Source: Saprospiraceae bacterium UBA6168 (GTDB lineage: Bacteria; Bacteroidota; Bacteroidia; Chitinophagales; Saprospiraceae). From it: a stretch of 48,368 nt of DNA. Under the pieces are notes generated by a model that was given only the letters and a program-made list of their open reading frames with translations, did no database searches and was not told the origin of the DNA. Position numbers and translations under genes: made by a program. Shown here one piece after another: positions 1 through 9,000 of the stretch. The stretch lies in assembly GCA_002435785.1 (NCBI GenBank), contig DIUC01000059.1:1-48368 (forward strand), in the 5' to 3' direction. Every line of letters starts with the position of its first letter. The stretch's first letter is position 1.

Positions 1-6
1 GCCGAT

Positions 7-399
7 TCATGCAACAACGCCATCAAAATTCCTATTATCAATTAGCCCAAAAAGAACTTCTCTTGCCTTTTCGATAGATTTGGGGATTTTCTCTAATTCA
101 ATGACAATTTTATCTAACTCAGTTGATAAAATTTTTTCAATACCTACATTGACACCTTTTGTACCCGTCTCTAAACTGTCAATATATTTTTCAAGCTCCT
201 TGATGATACTGTTTGTGCGTTTTTCCTCAAAAGGCTTAAGTTTTTCTTTAAAAAGCGAAATAAAACCTTCTTTGCTCTTGACACCATTATAATATGGCCT
301 CCACTCAGCTTCAAATGCCAGAGGAATAAAATTTCTGCTATACCATGAAACACTCCTTAAGGCAAAATATAATTCTGACAATTTTCTTGCTGTATTCAT
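7..399 (-). CDS. AT-rich hypothetical protein (about 130 aa)
   Basis: I do not recognise this protein. It is lysine- and glutamate-rich, with a likely helical C-terminal half (runs such as KELEKYIDSLE and ELDKIVIELEKIPKS). The frame stays open upstream to 540, but that extension translates the hairpin at 464-488 and the tail of the PIN relic, so the ATG at 397-399 (protein begins MNTARKLSELYF) is the more credible start. Its AT content is clearly higher than that of the surrounding genes, and it sits beside a hairpin and a decayed toxin gene, which suggests acquisition by transfer. The stop codon is TGA at 7-9, so the 3' end is complete. Confidence 0.45.
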   Translation of the reverse strand: MNTARKLSELYFALRSVSWYSRNFIPLAFEAEWRPYYNGVKSKEGFISLFKEKLKPFEEKRTNSIIKELEKYIDSLETGTKGVNVGIEKILSTELDKIVIELEKIPKSIEKAREVLFGLIDNRNFDGVVA

Positions 400-463
400 A
401 TTAAGAATATTATGCCCAAAGGTAACAGAAACAATCAATTCTCCAAGGTGCAAACCAATTCGA

Positions 464-488
464 GCAAGTCTAGCGCAGCGTGACTTGC
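464..488. repeat. Hairpin repeat GCAAGTC / GACTTGC, copy 1
   Basis: A 7-bp perfect inverted repeat, GCAAGTC and GACTTGC, encloses the 11-nt loop TAGCGCAGCGT. A second copy at 30033-30057 has the stem GCAAGTT/AACTTGC and loop TAGCGAAGCGT, so the stem pair has changed on both sides together. It lies between the AT-rich gene and the PIN relic, at a compositional boundary. It could be a REP-like element or an end of a mobile unit. Confidence 0.55.
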
Positions 489-502
489 AGTCTGTTTTTG
501 TA

Positions 503-634
503 TCAATTTTCCAACTGCAACCGAAACTCCTCCACTCCAATTACATCCGCCTTCGGAAACGGAATAGACGCCAGCACTTTGAAATGCTTGTCTTCGCTGA
601 CCAAATACTTGGCATTGCAGGCGATGACCTTCAT
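503..634 (-). pseudogene. Truncated PIN-domain toxin (43 codons left)
   Basis: Reading from the ATG at 634, the frame gives MKVI followed directly by ACNAKYLVSEDKHFKVL, then FPKADVIGVEEF and a stop at 503-505. The second part resembles the C-terminal end of Bacteroidota PIN toxins of the 'putative TA toxin, PIN family' type (pattern AdYIVTeDkHF...fPkvnVI..dEF). MKVI resembles the start of the same family, just before its first catalytic Asp. About 100 residues holding most of the acidic active-site residues are missing, consistent with an internal deletion. The ATG overlaps the stop of the upstream antitoxin-like gene as ATGA, so operon coupling has survived. Toxin activity is not expected. 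Confidence 0.55.
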
Positions 635-897
635 GCCTGAAGCTTTTTACGGCTCAGGTGTTTTTCTTGCGACTTATACGGTGTCCGCAGGTTGGTGTGC
701 AGCAATTTTTCAACTTTTTCGTTTGTCCAGCCTTTTTCGTCCCAAGCTTTGTCGGCAAGTTCTATCACTCTTTCGAACTTGAACTTGAGCAGGAGTTGCC
801 TCAAATCCCGAAGGTCTTGTTCGGACAAGTCCGTGCTGAACAGTTTGAGCAGTTCTAATTGTGCATTGTTGAAAGGTGTTTGCAATGAGCTTGGCAT
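631..897 (-). CDS. Antitoxin-like protein of a decayed TA pair
   Basis: An 88-residue soluble protein starting MPSSLQTPFNNAQLELLKLF, with leucine-rich helices (DLRDLRQLLLKFKFERVIELADKAW) and a conserved-looking WDEKGWTNE segment. Small proteins with this layout precede PIN-family toxins in Bacteroidota. Here the stop codon overlaps the start of the PIN relic (503-634) as ATGA, which is the main basis for the antitoxin assignment. The last dozen residues (after NLRTPYKSQ) may be altered by the same event that deleted the toxin body. No DNA-binding motif is obvious. The role is inferred from position and resemblance. Confidence 0.55.
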   Translation of the reverse strand: MPSSLQTPFNNAQLELLKLFSTDLSEQDLRDLRQLLLKFKFERVIELADKAWDEKGWTNEKVEKLLHTNLRTPYKSQEKHLSRKKLQA

Positions 898-1053
898 GTT
901 GTAATTTTCTACGAAATTACAGGGTTTGGACGTGATTTCAAATTATTGCTTCGAAAGCCTACTTCTTCAACTCAAGCAATCCCAACGCAGCGTCACTTAC
1001 ACTCACCTCACGCTGCCCGTCGTTCCCTCTCGGTCATTGCTTATCTGTGCCGG

Positions 1054-1641
1054 TCAACCTGCTTTCATTTTCTTATAAAAATTCCCCGCATTCAAATACT
1101 GGAAAACCGCATCCGGAAGCAGGTATCGCACCGATTTCCCTTCCTTGATGCACTGACGGATGTAGGTGGCCGAAATGTCGAGCATTGGTGCCTCGAAGTG
1201 GCGGACGTTGGGGTGTGTGGCGTACTCGCCGAGGTCGTAATTGGGGCGCTTGTAGAGGTAAACCTCGTAGTCCCGGAGCAGTATTTCGTAGTTCTTCCAT
1301 TTGTTGATGGTGGCGAGGTTGTCGCCGCCCATGATGAGCACGAACTGTTTGTCGGGATGTTTTTCCCGAAGGAAGGCCAACGTGTCAATCGTGTAAGAGG
1401 GCTTGGGTAGGCTGAACTCAATGTTGGAGGCACGCAGCAGCGGGTTGTCGCCGATGGCCAACTGAACGAGGTGCAGGCGGTCGTGGTCCTTGGCCAGCGT
1501 GGCCTTGGGCTTGAGGGGGTTCTGCGGGCTGACCACCAACCAGACCTGCTGGAGGTCGGTGCGGGTCGCCATGTAGTTGGCAATAATCATGTGCCCGACG
1601 TGCACTGGATTGAAAGAGCCGAAAAACAAGCCGATTTTCAT
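1054..1641 (-). CDS. nadD: Nicotinate-nucleotide adenylyltransferase
   Basis: Transfers AMP from ATP to nicotinate mononucleotide to give deamido-NAD in NAD biosynthesis (cytosolic, nucleotidyltransferase superfamily). The 195-residue protein has the N-terminal nucleotide-binding motif GSFNPVHVGH at about residues 8-17 and the C-terminal ISATYIR motif (family ISxTxIR) near residue 155. SPQNPLKPK and the LIMGGDNL segment are also typical. Length matches NadD. An upstream in-frame TTG at 1645-1647 would add two residues, but the ATG at 1639-1641 places the MKIGLFFGSF strand as in homologues. It is divergent from fabH, with about 175 bp between the starts. Confidence 0.95.
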   Translation of the reverse strand: MKIGLFFGSFNPVHVGHMIIANYMATRTDLQQVWLVVSPQNPLKPKATLAKDHDRLHLVQLAIGDNPLLRASNIEFSLPKPSYTIDTLAFLREKHPDKQFVLIMGGDNLATINKWKNYEILLRDYEVYLYKRPNYDLGEYATHPNVRHFEAPMLDISATYIRQCIKEGKSVRYLLPDAVFQYLNAGNFYKKMKAG

Positions 1642-1818
1642 GGACAAGGATGCGAATGAATGAGTGAATGGCGGAATGAGTTAATCCAAAGGGGCGAGAA
1701 GAAATTCGACAAGCAAAAATCCGAAATTTCCTTACCTTGCGCCGCTTTTTAGGCTGCAAGATAGCAGTTTACTTTATCCTTCGAACCCAACACAAAAATA
1801 ACGAACCGTACTCAAACT

Positions 1819-2808
1819 ATGACGAATACTCGAGCTGCAATCACTGGAATCCACGCTTACGTGCCGGACTATGTGCTCACAAATGCCGAATTGGAAAAAA
1901 CAGTGGACACCAACGACGAATGGGTCGTTAGCCGTACCGGCATCCGGGAGCGCCGGATTTTGAAGGGCGAAGGGCTTGCCACCTCCTACCTTGGCGAGCA
2001 GGCCGTGCGGGGGCTTTTGGAGAAAACAGGCACCAAGCCCGAAGAAATTGAGCTGCTCATCTGCGCCACCGTTACCCCGGACATGATGTTCCCCGATACT
2101 GCCAACCTGATTGCCCACCGGACGGGCCTGAAAAATGCCTTCACTTTTGATGTGAGCGCCGCCTGTTCCGGCTTCCTGTTCTCCTTGACCACTGGTGCAC
2201 AGTACATCAATTCTGGCATGTGCAAAAAGGTCATCGTCGTAGGTGCAGACAAGATGTCCTCCATCGTTGACTATACCGACCGTGCCACCTGTATCCTCTT
2301 TGGCGATGGGGGCGGTGCTGTGCTGCTCGAACCAAGTGCGGATGGCAACGGCATCATGGATTCCGTGCTGCACTCCGACGGCAGCGGCGCCGAAAACCTC
2401 TACCAGCGGGCAGGCGGCTCCCTCAAGCCAGCCAGCCACGAAAGCGTGGACGCAAAAGAACATTTTATCTACCAAAACGGACGGCCAGTGTACAAGTCCG
2501 CCGTGTCGGGCATGGCGGGCGTGGTAAAAGAGGTGATGCAAAAGAACGGCCTCTCCGCCGATGACGTGAACTGGGTGGTGCCCCACCAAGCCAACCTCCG
2601 CATCATAGAGTCGGTGGCCAACATGGCTGATTTCCCGATGGAAAAAGTAATGGTGAACATCCACAAATACGGCAACACGACAGCCGCCACCATCCCGCTT
2701 TGCCTTTGGGAATGGGAAAACCAACTCAAAAAAGGCGACAACCTCATCCTCACCGCCTTTGGCGGCGGCTATACTTGGGGGGCCATTTGGGTAAAATGGG
2801 CCTATTGA
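1819..2808 (+). CDS. fabH: Beta-ketoacyl-ACP synthase III
   Basis: Condenses an acyl-CoA primer (usually acetyl-CoA) with malonyl-ACP to start type II fatty-acid synthesis. The 329-residue protein has the KAS III catalytic triad: Cys116 in DVSAACSGFLF, His256 in VVPHQANLRI and Asn286 in HKYGNTTAA. Asp/Gly-rich FGDGGGAVLL (about 161-170) and the C-terminal GGGYTWGA loop are also typical. A near-consensus box TTACCTTGC lies at 1732-1740. It heads the co-directional set fabH-efp-accB-accC, a plausible functional grouping because AccBC makes the malonyl-CoA precursor. Confidence 0.96.
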   Translation: MTNTRAAITGIHAYVPDYVLTNAELEKTVDTNDEWVVSRTGIRERRILKGEGLATSYLGEQAVRGLLEKTGTKPEEIELLICATVTPDMMFPDTANLIAHRTGLKNAFTFDVSAACSGFLFSLTTGAQYINSGMCKKVIVVGADKMSSIVDYTDRATCILFGDGGGAVLLEPSADGNGIMDSVLHSDGSGAENLYQRAGGSLKPASHESVDAKEHFIYQNGRPVYKSAVSGMAGVVKEVMQKNGLSADDVNWVVPHQANLRIIESVANMADFPMEKVMVNIHKYGNTTAATIPLCLWEWENQLKKGDNLILTAFGGGYTWGAIWVKWAY

Positions 2809-2809
2809 C

Positions 2810-2864
2810 GGTTTGGGTTTCAGCTTTCGGGAGAGGCCCTTCGGAAACCTGAAACCCAAAACCC
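2810..2864. repeat. Imperfect palindrome after fabH
   Basis: Left arm GGTTTGGGTTTCAG (2810-2823) pairs with right arm CTGAAACCCAAAACC (2849-2863), with one extra A. Further ACCC/AACCC copies follow to about 2880. It starts one base after the fabH stop and may act as a terminator or mRNA-stabilising hairpin. It belongs to the structural class of sequence-unrelated palindromes found elsewhere in the window. Confidence 0.6.
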
Positions 2865-2901
2865 CGAACCCAAAACCCAATTAAACCTGAAAGCATTTTT
2901 A

Positions 2902-2909
2902 TACCTTTG
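2902..2909 (+). promoter_or_regulatory. Bacteroidota -7 box TACCTTTG before efp
   Basis: TACCTTTG fits the Bacteroidota sigma-A -7 consensus TAnnTTTG. It lies 67 bp before the efp ATG and after the fabH palindrome, giving efp its own promoter. No convincing TTG -33 element is seen upstream. Confidence 0.5.
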
Positions 2910-2976
2910 CGCCGTTTTTACAGAACCCTTGCCTAAAAAAGGCATTCATTTATCAACCTTTAACTAAGAAAATTCA

Positions 2977-3537
2977 ATGGCAGATACTTCTGATATCCGA
3001 AACGGCTTGTGCATGGAAATGGACAGCGACATCTGGACCGTGGTCGAATTCCAGCACGTGAAACCCGGCAAGGGCCCCGCCTTCGTGCGCACCAAACTGA
3101 AATCCATTTCAAAGGGAAAAGTAATAGACCGCACCTTCCCCTCGGGCCACGCCATCAACGAGATAAGGGTGGAGCGCCGCAAGTTCCAGTACCTTTACAA
3201 GGACGACATGGGCTTCAACTTTATGAACATGGACGACTACGAGCAAGTGGCACTGGAAGAGCACCACATCGGAAGCCCGCAGTTTTTGCAAGAAGGCATG
3301 GTGGTGGACGTCCTTTTCAACTCCGCCAACGACGCAGTATTGAGCCTTGAAATGCCCTCTTCCGTTATCGTGACCATCACCTACACAGAACCAGGCATCA
3401 AAGGCGACACCGCCACCAATACCTATAAGCCAGCGACAGTTGATACTGGCGCAGAGGTACGTGTGCCACTTTTCATCAACTCTGGCGAAAAAATAAAAGT
3501 GGACACGACCACCGGCGAATACCAAGGACGCGCATAA
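2977..3537 (+). CDS. efp: Translation elongation factor P
   Basis: Binds ribosomes stalled on consecutive prolines and promotes peptide-bond formation. The 186-residue length and three beta-barrel layout match EF-P: KOW-like N domain (GLCMEMDSDIWTVVEFQHVKPGKGPAF), central OB domain, and C-terminal domain ending in TTGEYQGRA. The tip of loop I is PGKGPAF, with Lys32 at the position that is modified or left bare in different lineages. No epmA/epmB or deoxyhypusine-type modification gene is next to it. It lies between fabH and accB, a frequent Bacteroidota arrangement. Confidence 0.96.
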   Translation: MADTSDIRNGLCMEMDSDIWTVVEFQHVKPGKGPAFVRTKLKSISKGKVIDRTFPSGHAINEIRVERRKFQYLYKDDMGFNFMNMDDYEQVALEEHHIGSPQFLQEGMVVDVLFNSANDAVLSLEMPSSVIVTITYTEPGIKGDTATNTYKPATVDTGAEVRVPLFINSGEKIKVDTTTGEYQGRA

Positions 3538-3632
3538 CAGCGGCAGTCTGCAAACGATTGACGCTGGGCTTGCCCACACAAGGGCCGCCCGCCGCCAACC
3601 GTCCGCTCGCTGCCGAAAATAAAACGAAGAAT

Positions 3633-4145
3633 ATGACTTTTCAGGAAATCCAGGAGCTTATCCGGCTTCTCAACAAGTCCAACCTGGCCGAGTTCAAGAT
3701 GGAGGACGGCGACTTCAAACTCTCCATCCGCACGGCCTTGTATCGTGAAACGAAAGCGACGCATACAGTCGCTGCGCCCATTCCGCAGGCAGCGCCAGTC
3801 CTTGGCAGCCCAGCCCCGGCAAGTACTGTCGCCGCTGCAAGTGCCGCCCCAGTCGAAAAGCCCGCAGAAGCCAGCCCAAAGGCTGAAAAGCCCGTAGCCC
3901 AAGGCTATCTTGAAATCAAGTCGCCAATGGTCGGCACTTTTTATCGCGCTGCCAATCCAGAGAAGCCCCCCTGTGTGGAAGTGGGTCAAAAAGTCAAAAA
4001 AGGCGATGTTGTCTGTATCATAGAAGCCATGAAGCTTTTCAACGAAATTGAAAGTGAAATCAGTGGCACCATCGTCAAGGTGATGGTTGACAATGCCTTG
4101 CCGGTCGAGTACGACCAAGTGCTTTTCCTCGTTGAGCCAGATTAA
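3633..4145 (+). CDS. accB: Biotin carboxyl carrier protein of acetyl-CoA carboxylase
   Basis: Carries carboxybiotin between AccC and the AccAD carboxyltransferase. The protein is 170 residues. An N-terminal helical region (MTFQEIQELIRLLNKSNLAEF) is followed by an Ala/Pro-rich linker (about 45-90). The biotinyl domain has the EAMKLFNE motif, with Lys134 as the predicted biotinylation site, and a C-terminal VEPD. The frame is open upstream to about 3558, but that stretch is low-quality coding, and the ATG at 3633 gives the standard BCCP N-terminus. It precedes accC by about 100 bp that holds a palindromic repeat. Confidence 0.95.
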   Translation: MTFQEIQELIRLLNKSNLAEFKMEDGDFKLSIRTALYRETKATHTVAAPIPQAAPVLGSPAPASTVAAASAAPVEKPAEASPKAEKPVAQGYLEIKSPMVGTFYRAANPEKPPCVEVGQKVKKGDVVCIIEAMKLFNEIESEISGTIVKVMVDNALPVEYDQVLFLVEPD

Positions 4146-4163
4146 TTTAATAGACCTTAGATA

Positions 4164-4237
4164 ATAGACTTTAGACACTAGATGGGTCTTAGCACCTTTC
4201 AAAGTCTAACGTCTAAAGTCTGACGTCTAAAGTCTAT
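4164..4237. repeat. Palindrome with short tandem repeats before accC
   Basis: ATAGACTTTAGAC (4164-4176) is perfectly complementary to GTCTAAAGTCTAT (4225-4237). The right arm contains repeats of AAAGTCTA(A/G/T)CGTCT (4201-4242) and the left arm degenerate TAGAC units from 4151. The right arm ends 9 bp before the accC ATG, so in accBC mRNA the start region would be beside or inside a hairpin. Confidence 0.65.
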
Positions 4238-4246
4238 CGTCTTTTT

Positions 4247-5593
4247 ATGTTCGATAAAGTTCTCATAGCCAACCGGGGCGAAATAGCGCTGCGGGTCATA
4301 CGCACTTGCCGCGAGATGGGCATAAAGACCGTGGCCATCTACTCTACTGCCGATGCCGACAGCCTGCACGTCCGCTTTGCCGACGAAGCCGTTTGCGTGG
4401 GCCCGCCACAGTCAAAGGATTCGTACTTGAACATCCCCCGCATCATGGCAGCCGCCGAAATCACCAACGCCGACGCCATCCATCCTGGCTATGGTTTTTT
4501 GGCCGAAAACGCCGATTTTGCGGAAATCTGCGGGGAGTACGGCATCAAGTTCATTGGCCCTACGCCCACCCAAATCCGCATGATGGGCGACAAAATCACG
4601 GCAAAGGCGACCATGATTGCAGCGGGCGTGCCCGTGGTGCCCGGCTCTGGTGGCCTCATCTCCGATGTGAAAGAAGGCATTGGATTAGCCAAAGAAATCG
4701 GCTACCCCGTCATCATAAAAGCGACGGCAGGTGGTGGCGGAAAGGGCATGAGGGTGATTTGGGACGAAGCATCCTTTGAGTCCAACTGGAACATGGCCCG
4801 CAATGAGGCCAAGGCTTCCTTCGGAAACGACGGCATCTATATCGAAAAATACATCGAAGAACCCCGCCACATCGAGTTCCAAATAGTGGGCGACCAATAC
4901 GGCACGGTCTGCCATCTTTCGGAGCGGGATTGCAGCATCCAGCGCCGCCACCAAAAGTTGGTGGAGGAAAGCCCCTCCCCGTTCATGACCCCTGAACTGC
5001 GCCAAAAAATGGGCGACGCCGCCATCAAGGCCGGACAGACCATCAACTACGAAGGGGTGGGCACCATTGAGTTCCTGGTGGACAAATACCGCAATTTCTA
5101 CTTCATGGAAATGAACACCCGCATACAGGTGGAGCACCCGGTGACGGAGGAGGTCATTGACCATGACTTGATAAAAGAGCAATTGAAAGTGGCGATGGGC
5201 GAGCGTATTTCCGGCAACAACTACTACCCGGAAATGCACGCCATGGAGTGCCGCATCAACGCCGAAGACCCCTACAAGGACTTCCGTCCCTCCCCCGGCA
5301 AGATTATCTCCCTCCATACCGCCAAAGGCCACGGTGTCCGGGTGGACACGCATGTTTACGCCGGGTACGTCATTCCGCCCTATTACGACTCCATGATTGC
5401 GAAGCTCATCTGCCGTGCCCGCACCCGTGAAGAGTGCATCACCAAGATGGAGCGGGCCTTGGAGGAGTTCATCGTAGAAGGCGTGAAGACGACCATCCCT
5501 TTTCACAAAAAACTGATGAAGGACGAGAACTTCCGCTCCGGAAACTTCCACACAGGGTTCTTGAACGATTTTGTGTTGGGGACGGAGGATTGA
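4247..5593 (+). CDS. accC: Biotin carboxylase subunit of acetyl-CoA carboxylase
   Basis: ATP-dependent carboxylation of BCCP-bound biotin. The 448-residue protein has the biotin carboxylase N-domain (MFDKVLIANRGEIALRVIRT, IHPGYGFLAENADFA), the ATP-grasp glycine-rich loop KATAGGGGKGMRV (about 158-170), the catalytic segment EMNTRIQVEHPVTE (about 288-301) and the C-domain (ECRINAEDP...FRPSPGKI). It ends in FLNDFVLGTED, the normal length for stand-alone AccC. It lies directly downstream of accB. accA and accD are not in the window. Confidence 0.97.
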   Translation: MFDKVLIANRGEIALRVIRTCREMGIKTVAIYSTADADSLHVRFADEAVCVGPPQSKDSYLNIPRIMAAAEITNADAIHPGYGFLAENADFAEICGEYGIKFIGPTPTQIRMMGDKITAKATMIAAGVPVVPGSGGLISDVKEGIGLAKEIGYPVIIKATAGGGGKGMRVIWDEASFESNWNMARNEAKASFGNDGIYIEKYIEEPRHIEFQIVGDQYGTVCHLSERDCSIQRRHQKLVEESPSPFMTPELRQKMGDAAIKAGQTINYEGVGTIEFLVDKYRNFYFMEMNTRIQVEHPVTEEVIDHDLIKEQLKVAMGERISGNNYYPEMHAMECRINAEDPYKDFRPSPGKIISLHTAKGHGVRVDTHVYAGYVIPPYYDSMIAKLICRARTREECITKMERALEEFIVEGVKTTIPFHKKLMKDENFRSGNFHTGFLNDFVLGTED

Positions 5594-6077
5594 GGAAAAT
5601 CAATCCTTGATGGTGAAAAGCGTGTTCCTACAACTGAAATAAGCAACGAAGCAGGTTGGAAATAAGCCCCCTCCCCGAATCGGCGTTTCCGTTTTTCCTA
5701 TCCTTGCACCTTCAAATTCAGAAAAAGAACCAAATCGTTAACTGGCTCGACATACCTGGGCATCAACCGCTCGCCCGTTGAAACCTCGAACCTTTCCGCC
5801 ATGTCCAGACATCATCCAGTCATCCGGCCTTTCCGAAAACGAGTTTATGCTGGAAATTGCCCTTTCCCTTTACGAGCGAAAGGTACCTCCCCTGCTCGTA
5901 GATAGCGGTGCTATCATACGGGCTTGGGTTGCGGCCTGTGGTCGCCGTGCGTAGGCCACAAGTTTGGTCAGCCGACTGCGTGCCGCCCAGCCTTATCCTT
6001 TCACTGTCAATTATTTTACTTCCTCCAATAGCTGCCAAAACTCGAACCGATTTCTTCAAGTTCAGCCCTATTATCCC
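5594..6077. other. Gap between accC and the giant secreted protein gene
   Basis: This 484-bp gap lies between convergent genes. It holds a near-consensus box TATCCTTG (5699-5706, plus strand) and a degraded antitoxin-like frame (5778-5954). A minus-strand frame at 5820-6059 (79 codons) has no recognisable features and unlikely composition, and I do not call it. No strong terminator hairpin was seen. Confidence 0.4.
5778..5954 (+). pseudogene. Possible relic of a UPF0175-type antitoxin
   Basis: A 58-codon frame beginning at a TTG contains PDIIQSSGLSENEFMLEIAL followed by SLYERKVPPL. This resembles the N-terminal half of UPF0175 proteins (pattern of a Pro-Asp helix, GLSExEl.lElAl.LYe...l.lg). 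After that point the usual LGxAAELAG helix is absent and the frame ends within 25 residues. No partner toxin is adjacent. The start codon is unclear. I read it as a decayed antitoxin fragment; it may also be chance resemblance. Confidence 0.3.
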
Positions 6078-9000
6078 TTACCGTAACAGCGTCACGTCCC
6101 CCTCGTACAGTTCCACTTTGCCATCCACAAATTCTATCTCGGCAAACCAAGTGAACACCGCTGAGTTCAACACCTCGCCCCGGTGCTGGCCGTTCCAGCC
6201 GAAGTCGGGATCGTTGGGGGGAAAGTTGAAGTAGGTGAAAACGGCCTCGCCCCATCGGTCGAAGATGAGGAAGGACTTGACCTTCGTCACCTGCTTTCCA
6301 GCAAAAATCATGAACACATCGTTCAGGCCGTCGGCGTTGGGCGAGAAGGCGTTCGGGATGTACACTGGGCGGTCCTTTTTCACAAAAAGCGTCAGCTCGT
6401 CGCTGTCCACACAGCCGTTGCTTTCCACGGTAATGGTGAAGGTGGTCTGCGCCGTCGGCGATACGAAGGTATTGACGCAGGTATCGCAGGACACCAATTC
6501 TGCCGGGTACCAAGTGATATTGTCCAAGCTGTCCAATGGCAAGCTGATGAGCGCCTGCAACTGGGTCGTGTCGCCGAGGCGGACGATGTTGCCGCCACCT
6601 TCGATGATGGCCACCAGTTCCACGTTCAGCTCCTGCGGCTGCGTGATGTCTATGGTCACGCTGGCCTCGCAGCCCGCAGCGTCTATCACCGATACCACGT
6701 ACACGCCTGGGGCAAGCGGTTGGAAGTTGCCGTTTGGGCCGTAGGTGCTTCCGTTCAGGGAAAACAGGTAAGGGGATTGGCCGCCCGTGACGGACACCAC
6801 CGAAATGGCACCATCGTTTTGACCAAAACAACTCACAGGCACGATGGTCAACTGTGGTTGGGGTATCTCCTGGGTGGCGGTCACTTCCACCACGTCCGTT
6901 GCGGAGCAACCGGCGAGCGCTGTGTTCGTCACCGTCAGGGTATAAGTGCCAGCTACCGACACCACCGGGTTCAAGATAGTTGCATCGCCGGGGAAGCTGC
7001 CACTTGCACTGGTCCAACTATAAGTGATGTTCGGCCCTGTAGAACTGCCGCTGCCACCTAATTGCACCGAGGTCTGGTTGTCTTCACAGGAAATCTTGCC
7101 GTCCGGCCCAGCATCGGCCACAGGTGGCGCTACCACTTGGATTTGGAAACTCCGGTCGTAGCTACAGTTCGCATTTTCTTGGTAAACAAAGGTGATGGTA
7201 TGAACGCCAATTCCAGCCGAGTTCGGGTCGAAAACGCCGCTGGCAGTCGTGCCGGGGCCGCTCCAAGTGCCGCTGGTGCCGCTGCCACCCGTCACGGTGG
7301 CCAGAAGTTGCATCGTGCCAACCATCGAGCCGAGACAGATTGGGTCAACGGGCGGCAGGTCAATCGTCACCGTCGGGCAATCCTGCGCTATGCAAGTTTC
7401 CGTGACCGTAATGGGCGGGCAAGTAGTGTTTCCGCTCACGGTCAGTTGGATGGTCACTTGGTCGTTCGGCATCAGCCCATTTACGGTGTAGCTTGTCTGC
7501 GAGGTTTGGCTGCCCATTGGCCCGCTGATGACCTGCACCATGTAGTCCGTGACATTGGGCACCGTGTTCCAGTTGAACACAATGGACTGTGTGGTAGTGG
7601 TGCAGTTAATATCGGGGGCCACGAGGGTTGGGTCAACCTGTACCGGGTTCATTGCCTCCGTCGAGGCGCAGCCCGACTGCACCACGGTAAGCGTGATGTT
7701 GAAGTTGCCCACAGCAGGGAAGGTGACTTGGTGTGGGCCAGGGCCGGTGCCGGGCATGGCCGTTCCTCCCCCAAAGTTCCACATATAATTGGCGGTTGGG
7801 GATGCGTTGCCGGTATAGGTCACGGTGGCAGCATCTGTGATGCAAATGGTCGGGGTGGCCGTGAATGTAGCAGATGGTTCAGAGAAAACAACCACACTGC
7901 CCGTGGCGGGGTAGGTGCAACCGTTTTCGGTATAAACATAGGTGACGGTATGCGTGCCCACGCCAGCAGAGGCGGCAGTGAACAGCCCCGAAGCATCAAC
8001 GCCCGGCCCACTCCAGACGCCAGTGCCAGTGCCAAGGCTTCCGGTCACCGTTGCCAAAAGCTGCACCGAAGTAGCAGCGCCAATGCAAATAGCAGCCGTA
8101 GGGTTGACGCTCACGCCGATGGGCGGACAGTTTTGTGCGATACAGGTCTGCTGGACGGTCACGGGCGGGCAAGCGCCGCCGTTGGAAACCGTGAGCGAGA
8201 TGGAAGCTTGGTCGTTCGGAACAAGGCCCGTGATGAGATAGGCATTTTGCGAAGTCTGCGAACCCGGCGCCCCAGACAGTTGTGTGGCTTGGTAGGACGT
8301 GGCCCCGGCCACGTCCGGCCAGTTGAACTCGATGGAGTTGGTGGTAGTAACGCAGGTGATGGCTGGCGCAATGAGCACCGGGTCAACCTGCACCGTTCCA
8401 GTGAACGGCTCCGAAACACAGCCCTGTGCCGTAGTCACTGTGACCGAAATGGGCTGCGCTCCTGCGCTTGACCAGCTCACGAGGTGAGGCCCTTGGCCAG
8501 TGCCGGGCGAGGCCGTGGCAGTGCCGAAGTCCCAAGTGAATTGTATGCCGGGCAGCACCGTGCCGTTGTAGGCAACGGAGGTGCTGTTGTTCACGCAGAC
8601 CGATGCGGCGGCAGTAAAGCTTGCCACTGGTTGCGCCCGCACCGTTATCACAATGTCTTGAGTGTAAATGCAATCGCCCTCGGCGTAGGTCGCCGTGATG
8701 GTGTTTGGCCCTGTGGAGGCTTGCAGTGGGTCGAACGAGCCAGTGAGGCTGGTGCCGTTGCCGCTCCAAACCAGTGTACCGCCGCCCATGCCGCCCGTCA
8801 CGGCAGCTTGCAGGTCAATCGGCGTGGTGTTGGCATCGAGGCAGATGCTCGGCACGGGGGTGATGGCAATGGTCACCGCTGGGCAGTCCTGTGCGATGCA
8901 GGTGGACTGTGCAGGCACATCATTGCAGGGGCCGGGGTCGAGGGCTATCACCTGAATTGTAACAACATCGCCAGGATTTAAGCCACTGAAGAGCATGGAA

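Noticed and set aside
1774..2880. 368-codon minus-strand frame opposite fabH
   Set aside because: Antisense of an unmistakable fabH, His/Gly-rich composition, no family features.
4685..5551. 288-codon minus-strand frame opposite accC
   Set aside because: Shadow of accC with Val/His/Gly-biased composition typical of antisense frames in GC-rich genes.
5820..6059. 79-codon minus-strand frame downstream of the giant gene
   Set aside because: No recognisable domain, and it overlaps the relic on the other strand; composition does not support coding.
7062..8471. 469-codon plus-strand frame inside the giant gene
   Set aside because: Arg/Gly/Ala-rich antisense of the repeat modules; the opposite frame carries clear T9SS and PKD features.
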